Assembly (NCBI GenBank): GCA_028276345.1 | Contig: JAPYWM010000079.1 | Location: 1 to 6,436, forward strand | Length of the DNA: 6,436 nucleotides | Source: Sphingobacterium sp. | GTDB lineage: Bacteria > Bacteroidota > Bacteroidia > SpSt-205 | Direction of reading: 5' to 3' | The notes under the pieces: model-generated | What the model saw: only the letters and a program-made list of their open reading frames with translations | Databases searched by the model: none | Told to the model about the DNA's origin: nothing | Translations under genes and position numbers: made by a program | Shown here: in pieces, positions 1-6,271 of the stretch | Numbering within the stretch: the stretch's first letter is position 1 | How the letters are laid out: each line of letters begins with the position of its first letter

Positions 1-796
1 CCCGGCCGATGATGCGGCCCTTATGCTCATCACTCTCTAAGGAAAAGACCGTGATAGAGGCCTCAATGCTCTGTTCTACCCCCACCCGGCTCATGACGGT
101 GGCAATGATGCGCTGCGACTCTTCTACGGCTTTGAGCTGGGCTTCGTCCAGAATGCGCTGAACGAGGGTATGGGCCTTGCGCTCGGCTTCGGCCTTGAGG
201 TTTTCCATCAGGCGCTCCAAAGCTTCCTCACGGGTCAAGCCAGCGATGGCTTCCAGCTCCTTCTCAATGGCCTTTTCTTTTTCTGCCAGGGCTTCCTCAC
301 GGGCGATGATAGCCTTGAGGCGCGTTTCTTGGGCTTCTCGCTGCGCTTCCAGCTTTTCCAGGTCTCGCTGGAAGCTCGCTAACTGCCGCTGAAACTCTTC
401 CTGCCGGCGAGATAGGTCTTTTTCCAGGGCGAGGAGCTCTTCTTGGCGGGCCAGGGCTTTTTTGTGGAGGGCTTCGGCTTCGCTAATCAGGTTAGCGCGA
501 CGGCTTTCCGCCTCCCGAACCATCTCGTCCAGGGCCTTTCGGCGCTCCTCGATGGTCTTTTCCAGTTGGCTGATCTTGCGTTGGGTCTCTTCTAAGCGCT
601 TGCGATGCTGGTGGCTCTCTTTTTTGAGTTGCTCACGGGACTGGGCGAGGGCGGTTTTCTGGGCTTCTATGTCGGCCTCAGCCTGCGAGAGGGCCTGCAT
701 TTTCCTGCGCAAAAGGGCTTTTCCCAGCACATAGCCTGCACCGCCGCCAGCGACCAGGCCTATGATAACGCTAATGATGATGCCTATCGTGTTCAT
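1..796 (-). CDS. rny: Ribonuclease Y, N-terminal part (gene runs off the left edge)
   Basis: RNase Y is a membrane-anchored endoribonuclease that starts mRNA decay. I translated the minus strand from the ATG at 796 and found 265 uninterrupted codons. Residues about 4-24 form one hydrophobic, glycine-rich membrane segment (IGIIISVIIGLVAGGGAGYV). It is followed by a basic stop-transfer stretch (LLRRK). Residues about 30-225 are a long, highly charged heptad-like coiled coil rich in E, K, Q, A and L. The last visible residues, SDEHKGRIIGR, match the start of the KH domain, where the family usually reads DEMKGRIIGREGRNIR. The rest of the KH domain and the catalytic HD domain lie outside the window. 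The start codon overlaps the zapA stop as ATGA, which points to coupled translation, and there is no Shine-Dalgarno sequence. The membrane segment, coiled coil and KH order make the call very secure. Confidence 0.95.
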   Translation of the reverse strand, partial: MNTIGIIISVIIGLVAGGGAGYVLGKALLRRKMQALSQAEADIEAQKTALAQSREQLKKESHQHRKRLEETQRKISQLEKTIEERRKALDEMVREAESRRANLISEAEALHKKALARQEELLALEKDLSRRQEEFQRQLASFQRDLEKLEAQREAQETRLKAIIAREEALAEKEKAIEKELEAIAGLTREEALERLMENLKAEAERKAHTLVQRILDEAQLKAVEESQRIIATVMSRVGVEQSIEASITVFSLESDEHKGRIIGR

Positions 797-1071
797 ACTT
801 GCATGTGTTTTTCGTCGGGGGGTAGCCAAGACTCTATCGCCTGACAGAAAGCCTCATATTCGGCTAAGGACCCCGTGAGCTCTTCCAGAAGGGCGACCAC
901 CCCCATCAGGAAGAGGGTCAGCTCATCTTTGTGGGGATGCACACGACGGAGGGCCTCCACCCGCTCTGATAGTCGATGGAGCGCCTCTTCAACCCGAGCT
1001 ATGGTTTCGGGGTCTCCCTGGACGGCGATCGTGCGGCCCAGAACGACCCACTCGTGTGGCTTCTCTGTCAT
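793..1071 (-). CDS. zapA: ZapA-like cell division protein
   Basis: This is a 92-residue protein. ZapA proteins bind FtsZ filaments in the cytoplasm and help bundle the division ring. Residues about 7-19 (EWVVLGRTIAVQG) form the short N-terminal beta segment typical of the family. A helix follows (about 20-45, ending EALRRVHPHKDE), then a second helix (LTLFLMGVVALLEELTG) that leads into a charged C-terminal helix with dimerising character. The length fits the family, at about 90-110 residues. The call also rests on position: in Bacteroidota, as I remember it, zapA sits directly before rny and after a small coiled-coil gene, exactly as here. The gene ends in a 4-base ATGA overlap with rny. A GAGG sits 9 bases before the ATG and may be a weak ribosome site. 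Sequence identity to model ZapA proteins is low, so the specific function is inferred. Confidence 0.8.
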   Translation of the reverse strand: MTEKPHEWVVLGRTIAVQGDPETIARVEEALHRLSERVEALRRVHPHKDELTLFLMGVVALLEELTGSLAEYEAFCQAIESWLPPDEKHMQV

Positions 1072-1264
1072 ACGATAGAGCCTCGTCTAAAAAGGCACGG
1101 AGCGCCCCTACCTCCGCCTGCACCTGCTGCCACCGCTCCTGCCAGGCCAAAAGTAAGACTTTTTTCTCATGTTCCAGCCTATCGGCCTGTGCACGCAGAG
1201 CCTCTACCCGCCGCAAAATCCCACCAAGCCGCTCACGGAGCCGCTCGCGAGACGGTATAGACAT
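989..1264 (-). CDS. Small coiled-coil protein upstream of zapA
   Basis: This 91-residue protein has no name I can give. Residues about 5-63 are a continuous amphipathic helix rich in R, E, L, A and Q (RERLRERLGGILRRVEALRA and onward), which should form a coiled coil. Small helical proteins of about 95-100 residues are often encoded just before zapA in Bacteroidota; my recollection is that they end soon after the helix. Here the frame continues for 27 more residues (65-91, rich in R, G, P, S and H) entirely inside the start of zapA, so that tail may be an unstructured by-product of the overlap. I chose the ATG at 1264. A TTG at 1285 in the same frame would add MTAIPAI. The start lies 32 bases inside the end of the peptidase gene. 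A structural or scaffold role near the division ring is only suggested by context. Confidence 0.62.
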   Translation of the reverse strand: MSIPSRERLRERLGGILRRVEALRAQADRLEHEKKVLLLAWQERWQQVQAEVGALRAFLDEALSYDREATRVGRSGPHDRRPGRPRNHSSG

Positions 1265-3491
1265 GATTGCGGGGATTGCTGTCAAGCGACAGACTCCAAG
1301 GGTCGAGCACGACTTCCTTTACTGGGGCAGCCGTGTAAAAGACTTTCACCAAAAGGTCCGGACTCTTAGCCCAGCTCTCGGCCGGAAACCGCCACAACAG
1401 CGCCACCCCATCCGCCGTCACGACCTTCACCCATAAAGGCCATACCATCCCCCCCGTATTCCGAAATGTTACCCGCGTCTCATAGACCTCCTTCTCCGCT
1501 GACTTGGCTACGTAAGCCCGAAAGGCCTTCTCCGCTTCGGACGCCTCCTCCGCATAGCGCTTGAGATACTCGGCATAAGCAGACCGATTACGCTGGACAT
1601 ACGAATCTTCCAGCTCAGAACGATTATCCACGAAGAAACTTCTCGGCTGCGCCTGGCTCCTCAGATAGGCTATATAGGCTTCGCCGGCTTCCCGGCTCTC
1701 CGCTAAAAGAACCCGCGCCACCTCTGGCGAAACCGACACCGCCCGGCTGATAACCGTATCAATAGCGATGTCAATGGGTTTATTGTCCAAGAACCAGCCC
1801 TTCCAAAACCAGCCGAGCTCCTGGGTGAGGCTGCCGGAGATAGCCCGGAAAAAGTCCCACGGTTCTGGCCGCTTGAAGGCCCAGGCCTGCGCATAGCGGC
1901 GGAAGGCGGTATCCATGCGGACCGGGTCCAGGATGTATTCTCGTAGGGTTTCCAGGCCAATAGCGACTTTGAGGTAGGCGTTGGCGCCCATTTCGCGGAT
2001 GGTGTGTGGATGCGCAAGAATCGGCTGGCTTTTTCCAGAGGCGAGGTAATCCCGTACTCGCTGGCGCTCCAATGGCGCTTCGCGCTCCCGGATCATCGGC
2101 TCAAAGGTGGCCTTAGTGAGGTTTTCCAGGTAGGTATTGAGGCCCTCGTCGAGCCACATCCAGCGGCGCTCGTCGGAGTTGACCACCATGGGGAAAAAGT
2201 TGTGCCCGACCTCATGAATCACCAGCGAGATGAAGCTATGCCGGGCGCTCTCGGTGTAACGGTCTTTTTTGACCTCCTGACGGCCACAAAAGACAATCAT
2301 CGGATACTCCATGCCGAAGACGGGGCCGTAGGTGACATTCATGGTGGGATAAGGGAAAGGAAAGGTGAAGCGGCTGTAGGACTGGAGGGTATGTTCGGTG
2401 GTGGCGATAGCCAGGTGCCGCCAAAGGGGAGCCACCTCCTGGGTATAGAAGGCCTGGACGCGAACGGGGGTTTCTCGGCCAGGGATGCGGGTGAGACGCG
2501 CCTCCCAGATGTAGTGGGGCGCCGCCGCCCAAGCAAAATCGCGCACCTGCGATGCCCGAAAAACCCAGCTGACAGTGTCCTTCCCCGGCGGCTCCCGCTT
2601 GTCGTTCGGGCCGACTATGAAGGTGTAACTATCGGCAGAGACACTGCGGTAGCGCTGAAGCTGCTCAGGGGAGAGAACTTTCTCCGGATTTTGGAGCTCG
2701 CCGGTGGCCGCAACGATATAGCCCCGGGGTAGGCGAATTTCCACCTCGTAGTCGCCAAACTCCACCGCAAACTCACTCGGACCGTAGTAGGGCATCTTTT
2801 CCCAGCCGCGAGCGTCGGTAAAAGCCACCGGCCGGGGATAGTACTGCGCCACCTGATAGATCGTCCCCTGCTCAGTCTGCATGTAGCCGGCTCGCCCTTC
2901 TACCAGGCCGTCATTCAGCGTAAAGCTCCAGCGCAGGTGGAGGGTGACCTTTTCACCCGTGGAAAGACAACGGGGAAGGGCGACTTCCATCAGGGTCTCT
3001 TCTATGCGATACGGAAGGGGTCGCGCCGAAGTCCCCTCCACAAGCTCCACGCCTTCCAGCCGGAAGTCCGTGCGCAGGTAGTTTTGCAGCTGGCGGGCAT
3101 ACAGCTCGGCGAAGCTACTCCCCTGGCGCTTGGCATCGCGGCGAAAATCCTCCCAGAGGAAGTTCCGGCTCAGGTGGCCGTAGCCTTTGAGGCTGAAGTA
3201 GTTGGGTTCTACGGCGAGCCAGAGGTAGCAGAGAGCGAGGGGGGAGTTATTCGTGTAGGTGAGGCGGGCTTCACCACGCAAGCGATGGGTGGCGGGATCA
3301 AGGGTAACTTGCATAGCGTAGTCGGCCCGCTGCTGCCAATAGGCCGATGAAGGCACCCCCAACCGCGTACGCTCTGGCGTAGGTGGCGGTGCATAATCCT
3401 CCAAGGGCTGAAAGGGATCGGTTTGAAAAGCCGTCTGCGCAACAAGCAATCCCAAAAACAGGACGCTGGAAAAACCTCTCAGGGTAGCCAT
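1233..3491 (-). CDS. Secreted M1-family zinc metallopeptidase
   Basis: This is a complete 752-residue protein. M1 enzymes remove N-terminal amino acids from peptides. The zinc site is intact and canonical: HEVGH at 426-430, then exactly 18 residues to the third zinc ligand Glu449 (WLDEGLNTY). GMEYP at 393-397 stands where M1 enzymes have the substrate-binding GxMEN motif. Tyr506 (ANAYLKV) is the likely transition-state tyrosine. Residues about 1-20 (MATLRGFSSVLFLGLLVAQT) resemble a signal peptide, so the enzyme is probably exported to the periplasm or envelope. Residues 590-665 form a charged helical insert, followed by a beta-rich C-terminal domain; this arrangement is familiar from Bacteroidota M1 proteins. 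I chose the ATG at 3491 because it begins the signal peptide. The open frame extends to 3593, but that part lies within thiC. The start overlaps the thiC stop by 13 bases and the end overlaps the coiled-coil gene by 32. Confidence 0.95.
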   Translation of the reverse strand: MATLRGFSSVLFLGLLVAQTAFQTDPFQPLEDYAPPPTPERTRLGVPSSAYWQQRADYAMQVTLDPATHRLRGEARLTYTNNSPLALCYLWLAVEPNYFSLKGYGHLSRNFLWEDFRRDAKRQGSSFAELYARQLQNYLRTDFRLEGVELVEGTSARPLPYRIEETLMEVALPRCLSTGEKVTLHLRWSFTLNDGLVEGRAGYMQTEQGTIYQVAQYYPRPVAFTDARGWEKMPYYGPSEFAVEFGDYEVEIRLPRGYIVAATGELQNPEKVLSPEQLQRYRSVSADSYTFIVGPNDKREPPGKDTVSWVFRASQVRDFAWAAAPHYIWEARLTRIPGRETPVRVQAFYTQEVAPLWRHLAIATTEHTLQSYSRFTFPFPYPTMNVTYGPVFGMEYPMIVFCGRQEVKKDRYTESARHSFISLVIHEVGHNFFPMVVNSDERRWMWLDEGLNTYLENLTKATFEPMIREREAPLERQRVRDYLASGKSQPILAHPHTIREMGANAYLKVAIGLETLREYILDPVRMDTAFRRYAQAWAFKRPEPWDFFRAISGSLTQELGWFWKGWFLDNKPIDIAIDTVISRAVSVSPEVARVLLAESREAGEAYIAYLRSQAQPRSFFVDNRSELEDSYVQRNRSAYAEYLKRYAEEASEAEKAFRAYVAKSAEKEVYETRVTFRNTGGMVWPLWVKVVTADGVALLWRFPAESWAKSPDLLVKVFYTAAPVKEVVLDPWSLSLDSNPRNHVYTVSRAAP

Positions 3492-5287
3492 GCGCGAAAT
3501 TCGGTTGCTTTTTGGATAAGGCCGGCTTCTATTTCCTCGGGCGAGAGCTGGCTGGCCTCCGCCTGAATCTGCTGCGAAATAGCCATGGAGCAAAACTTAG
3601 GCCCGCACATGGAGCAAAACTGGGCGAGCTTAGCGCCTTCGGCGGGTAGGGTTTCGTCGTGGTAGCTCTGAGCGGTCTCTGGGTCGAGCGAGAGGTTGAA
3701 CTGGTCTTTCCAGCGGAAAGCAAAACGGGCCCGACTCAGGAGGTAATCCCGCCACTGCGCAGCAGGATGCCCCTTGGCAATATCAGCCGCATGGGCAGCG
3801 ATCTTATAAGCGATAATGCCCGCACGCACATCGTCTTTATTGGGGAGGCCAAGGTGTTCTTTCGGAGTCACGTAGCAGAGCATAGCCGTGCCAAACCACC
3901 CGATCATGGCCGCACCAATAGCCGAAGTGATATGATCATAGCCCGGAGCGATATCGGTTACGAGCGGCCCCAGCGTGTAAAAGGGCCTTTCGTGGGCGTC
4001 TTCCAGCTCCTTCTGCATGTTTTCCCAGATAAGCTGCATAGGAACATGACCCGGGCCTTCGATCATGACCTGGACGTCGTACTCGTAGGCGACTTTGGCG
4101 AGCTCGCCGAGGGTTTTGAGCTCGGCGTACTGGGCTTCGTCGCTGGCATCCGCAATGCTCCCAGGCCGTAGACCATCCCCCAGCGAGATCGCCACATCAT
4201 ACTGCCGGAGAATGTCGCAGATTTCCTCAAAGTGCGTGTAGAGGAAGTTTTCCTTGTGGTGGGCGAGACACCAGCGCGCAATGATAGAGCCGCCCCGCGA
4301 GACAATGCCCGTCACCCGGTCTACGGTCTTGGGGATATACGCTAAGCGAACCCCCGCATGAATCGTAAAATAGTCCACTCCCTGCTCAGCCTGCTCAATC
4401 AGGGTCTCTTTGAAGATTTCCCAGGTGAGCTCCTCGGGCTTTCCGCCGACTTTTTCCAGGGCTTGGTAGATGGGGACGGTGCCGATAGGGAGGGGGCTAT
4501 TGCGCAAAATCCACTCCCGGGTCTCATGAATATGCCGGCCTGTGGAGAGGTCCATCACCGTATCAGCCCCCCAGTAAGCCGCCCAGACAGCTTTCTCCAC
4601 CTCCTCGGCGATGGAGGAGGTAACGATGGAATTGCCGATGTTGGCGTTGATTTTGACCTTGAAGGCGCGGCCGATGATCATAGGTTCGCTCTCGGGGTGA
4701 TTAATATTCACGGGGATAATGGCGCGGCCGGCGGCGACTTCCTGACGCACAAACTCCGGCGTAATCTCATCCGGGATGTGCAGGCCCCAGCTTTGGCCCT
4801 TGTGGAAGCGGGGCAGGCGGCCGTTTTGGCGGTACATGTCCAGGAGCTGATTTTCCCGGATGGCGATGTACTCCATCTCAGGCGTGATAATGCCGGCTTT
4901 GGCGTAGGCAAGCTGGGTGACGGCCCGTCCGAGGCGGGCCCGGCAAGGGAGGTGCGGATTTGGGAACATCGTAGGGGGCCGCTCCTCATAAAGCCTTTGC
5001 GCATACGGAGAGGTAAAGCGCAAAAGCTGCTCGGTATCGCCCCGCGCCGCAATCCAGGCCTCTCGCAGCCGAGGGAGGCCTTGCCGAATGTCTACCGACA
5101 CCCCCTGGTCCGTGTAAACGCCGCTCGTGTCGTACGCATAATAAGCCGGATACTCCGGATCGGTAAGGTGGATTTTTCGCATAGCCACCCGGATGTACGG
5201 GTGCAAGCGACCGGGAACGTATACTTTTTCCGAGGCGGGATAGGTCGGGACAGACACCGCCAGCGGCGTCTGGGATTGGTTCCGCAT
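3479..5287 (-). CDS. thiC: Phosphomethylpyrimidine synthase ThiC
   Basis: ThiC is a cytoplasmic radical-SAM enzyme that rearranges 5-aminoimidazole ribotide into hydroxymethylpyrimidine phosphate, the pyrimidine half of thiamin. From the ATG at 5287 the protein has 602 residues, against about 630 in E. coli. Family blocks appear in order: RGDTEQL (82-88), IITPEMEYIAIREN (133-146), NANIGNS (214-220), MDLSTG (245-250), SRGGS (330-334), DGLRPGS (371-377) and EGPGHVPM (410-417). The C-terminal CX2CX4C cluster motif is intact, with Cys558, Cys561 and Cys566. The open frame runs back to 5593, but that extension lies inside the DUF2752 gene and does not look like ThiC, so I use 5287. A TATCTTTG box ends 5 bases before the ATG. 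I see no TPP riboswitch and no neighbouring thiamin gene. The stop overlaps the peptidase start by 13 bases. Confidence 0.98.
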   Translation of the reverse strand: MRNQSQTPLAVSVPTYPASEKVYVPGRLHPYIRVAMRKIHLTDPEYPAYYAYDTSGVYTDQGVSVDIRQGLPRLREAWIAARGDTEQLLRFTSPYAQRLYEERPPTMFPNPHLPCRARLGRAVTQLAYAKAGIITPEMEYIAIRENQLLDMYRQNGRLPRFHKGQSWGLHIPDEITPEFVRQEVAAGRAIIPVNINHPESEPMIIGRAFKVKINANIGNSIVTSSIAEEVEKAVWAAYWGADTVMDLSTGRHIHETREWILRNSPLPIGTVPIYQALEKVGGKPEELTWEIFKETLIEQAEQGVDYFTIHAGVRLAYIPKTVDRVTGIVSRGGSIIARWCLAHHKENFLYTHFEEICDILRQYDVAISLGDGLRPGSIADASDEAQYAELKTLGELAKVAYEYDVQVMIEGPGHVPMQLIWENMQKELEDAHERPFYTLGPLVTDIAPGYDHITSAIGAAMIGWFGTAMLCYVTPKEHLGLPNKDDVRAGIIAYKIAAHAADIAKGHPAAQWRDYLLSRARFAFRWKDQFNLSLDPETAQSYHDETLPAEGAKLAQFCSMCGPKFCSMAISQQIQAEASQLSPEEIEAGLIQKATEFRAWLP

Positions 5288-5352
5288 ACAGACAAAGATA
5301 GGGATTTCTACAAAGGCGCTCTGCCCCCTTACGTAGGCGGGCGGGCAGTTAC
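5288..5352 (-). promoter_or_regulatory. Short thiC upstream region with a TAnnTTTG promoter element
   Basis: This 65-base gap separates the DUF2752 stop from the thiC start. TATCTTTG at 5293-5300 (minus strand) is an exact match to the Bacteroidota -7 consensus TAnnTTTG and is followed by TCTGT and then the thiC ATG. I could not find a convincing -33 TTG at the expected 18-20 base spacing. If the box is active, transcription would begin at or within a few bases of the ATG. The gap is too short for a full TPP riboswitch and lacks its conserved CTGAGA core. CTGCCC and GGGCAG (5321-5326, 5343-5348) could pair across 16 bases, but no T-run follows. Confidence 0.5.
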
Positions 5353-5757
5353 CTACTTTAGCACGGGAGGCGAATCCCGGCTTTCCTTCTGCCGCGCTGC
5401 CCGATATGCCCGAAAAAACCGGATTAGCGCCACCAGCTGCACCACCCACACCACCGCCAAGATGGGCACGACGACTACCACTAACGGATTGTAGTCTAAG
5501 GCCACCTCCCACTCCCCATGCAGAAAGTGCTGGGTGCCTCGGGTCAGCCCACAGCCCGGACACTCCAAATCCAGAAAACGCTTGGAGGGACAAAGGGTCG
5601 GCCCATCGTCAAAAAAATCCGCCGGAAGGAGGCGCAGCAAAAGCGGAAACAAGACCAGAGAAACCGCCACGCCCACTTTTATCCAGCCCTGGATATCTAT
5701 TTTTTTGCGCTCTTCGGGTCGAGGGAGTGGGATGAGCGGCATTATGAGCTTCTTCAT
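5353..5757 (-). CDS. DUF2752 family membrane protein
   Basis: This is a small membrane protein of 134 residues and unknown function. The DUF2752 signature is clear at 56-75: CPSKRFLDLECPGCGLTRGT, with Cys56, Cys66 and Cys69, followed by ALDYNPL at 86-92. In this family the cysteine motif normally sits between two membrane segments, as it does here (about 28-44 and 90-113). The C-terminus is basic and probably cytoplasmic (RFFRAYRAARQK). The cysteines might bind a metal or be redox-active, but I know of no proven role. I chose the ATG at 5757 (MKKLIMPL). A longer frame reaches 5799, but it would translate straight through the terminator hairpin. An ATG at 5742 is an alternative. TTTCTTTG ends 5 bases before the chosen start, as in front of thiC. 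The gene ends 65 bases before thiC and may be cotranscribed with it. Confidence 0.88.
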   Translation of the reverse strand: MKKLIMPLIPLPRPEERKKIDIQGWIKVGVAVSLVLFPLLLRLLPADFFDDGPTLCPSKRFLDLECPGCGLTRGTQHFLHGEWEVALDYNPLVVVVVPILAVVWVVQLVALIRFFRAYRAARQKESRDSPPVLK

Positions 5758-5762
5758 AAAGA

Positions 5763-5770
5763 CAAAGAAA
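5763..5770 (-). promoter_or_regulatory. Possible -7-like element before the DUF2752 gene
   Basis: TTTCTTTG on the minus strand differs from TAnnTTTG at one position and ends 5 bases before the ATG at 5757. With its downstream bases (CTTTGTCTTTATG) it closely resembles the thiC start (CTTTGTCTGTATG). It also lies in the T-rich tail of the preceding terminator, so the likeness may be partly a by-product of that tract. No -33 TTG is visible, because the hairpin occupies that region. Confidence 0.33.
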
Positions 5771-5773
5771 TAA

Positions 5774-5796
5774 GGCTCCTGGAAGCACCAGGAGCC
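5774..5796 (-). terminator. Intrinsic terminator of the Pmp3-like gene
   Basis: A perfect 9-base-pair, GC-rich stem (GGCTCCTGG pairing with CCAGGAGCC) closes a 5-base loop. It starts 23 bases after the stop codon of the Pmp3-like gene. On the minus strand it is followed by TTATTTCTTTGTCTTT, a moderately T-rich tail. On the plus strand the following bases are A-rich, so it should act mainly on minus-strand transcription. The interrupted T-tract means termination may be incomplete and some read-through into the DUF2752 gene is possible. Confidence 0.65.
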
Positions 5797-5818
5797 CATA
5801 AAACCTCAGCAAGTAGGC

Positions 5819-6196
5819 TTACTTGGCTGCTACCACAATAGCATAAATGATACCAGGGAGGCCGCACAAAGCCGTGAGCAGTATGGCTATGAGCACCTTA
5901 TCCGGATCCCAGTTGGAGGCGATACCGACGGCCAGCGGCGGGGTCAAGATAGCGAGTACAATCAATGAGAAAGGTCCCCACCCCAGCTTCCCTAAGCCGC
6001 CGAAGAAGTTTTTCAGCCGAGCCCAAAAGGAAGCCTTTTCAGCCTTTTGCTGCTTTGCCTCTTTCAGGGCTGCTTTAGTTTCTTTCTGACTGACGACGGC
6101 CGTGGTCGTTCCTGTGCTTACAACGGCTTCAACTGGCTTTGCCAGGAGCCATCCTAGCCCGAGGCTAGTTCCGAGAATAAATGCGACGTACCGTAT
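5819..6196 (-). CDS. Pmp3/YqaE-like small membrane protein with signal peptide; start codon unclear
   Basis: I found this frame by reading the minus strand; it encodes about 125 residues. Residues about 77-122 match the Pmp3/YqaE family: a first membrane segment ending in ILTPPLAVGI, a short polar turn (ASNWDPDK), then VLIAILLTALCGLPGIIYAI. Pmp3 proteins are small two-span membrane proteins linked to membrane potential and ion stress in yeast; their bacterial role is poorly known. Before this domain lie a likely signal peptide (RYVAFILGTSLGLGWLLAKP) and a basic, A/K-rich helical linker (about 37-62). The frame opens after a TGA at 6203-6205 and contains no ATG, GTG or TTG before the signal peptide. 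I use the ATA at 6196, just after a TACCTTTG promoter box. The alternative is the ATG at 6224 (MKKFVPLKRYTVRR) in another frame, which would need a frameshift. The C-terminal domain is secure, the start is not. Confidence 0.78.
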   Translation of the reverse strand: MRYVAFILGTSLGLGWLLAKPVEAVVSTGTTTAVVSQKETKAALKEAKQQKAEKASFWARLKNFFGGLGKLGWGPFSLIVLAILTPPLAVGIASNWDPDKVLIAILLTALCGLPGIIYAIVVAAK

Positions 6197-6213
6197 ACCG
6201 CTTCAAAGGTACG
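6187..6213. repeat. Inverted repeat CGTACC / GGTACG around the -7 element
   Basis: CGTACC at 6187-6192 and GGTACG at 6208-6213 are perfect 6-base inverted arms separated by 15 bases. The palindrome GTATAC lies between them at 6193-6198. The right arm overlaps the TACCTTTG box. The site is in a position where a repressor could block transcription, but no regulator gene is in view and arms this short can arise by chance. Confidence 0.3.
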
Positions 6214-6232
6214 AATTTTTTCATATTGTCAA
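6204..6232 (-). promoter_or_regulatory. Bacteroidota-type promoter of the Pmp3-like gene
   Basis: On the minus strand, TTG at 6230-6232 is followed after 18 bases by TACCTTTG at 6204-6211, an exact TAnnTTTG -7 element. This is the best full promoter in the window, because both elements are present at near-consensus spacing. The predicted transcription start falls at about 6196-6200, at or just before the ATA proposed as the first codon. An ATG at 6222-6224 would lie upstream of that start and so would not be in the mRNA. Confidence 0.58.
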
Positions 6233-6258
6233 GTCCCCCCGCTCTGCCCTTCTTGTCA

Positions 6259-6266
6259 TAGCTTTG
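6259..6266 (+). promoter_or_regulatory. TAnnTTTG promoter element of the DUF3078 gene
   Basis: TAGCTTTG on the plus strand matches the Bacteroidota -7 consensus TAnnTTTG exactly and ends 5 bases before the GTG start at 6272. I did not find a -33 TTG at the expected distance; the region there is a run of C. The position suggests transcription starting at or near the GTG, so a leaderless mRNA. It is divergent from the promoter at 6204-6232. Confidence 0.48.
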
Positions 6267-6271
6267 CGCCC

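Noticed and set aside
2004..2732. Plus-strand open frame of 242 codons opposite the M1 peptidase
   Set aside because: It is antisense to the intact zinc-site region of the peptidase and shows no family motifs, so it is a shadow.
3492..3593. N-terminal extension of the M1 peptidase
   Set aside because: It would precede the signal peptide and lies wholly within the end of thiC.
5321..5348. CTGCCC / GGGCAG hairpin after the DUF2752 gene as a terminator
   Set aside because: The stem is only 6 bp with a 16-base loop, and no T-run follows on the minus strand.
4358..5494. Plus-strand open frame of 378 codons opposite thiC
   Set aside because: It lies antisense to a complete, well-conserved ThiC, has no recognisable domain and is what a G+C-rich gene often casts on its opposite strand.
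5288..5593. Long N-terminal extension of ThiC
   Set aside because: The added residues are G/A/S/R-rich, overlap the DUF2752 coding region in another frame and do not resemble ThiC. The ATG at 5287 follows a promoter box and gives normal length.
6141..6163. ATG in GGATGGCTCCTGG as the start of the Pmp3-like gene
   Set aside because: It is out of frame with the membrane domain and reaches a stop after seven codons.
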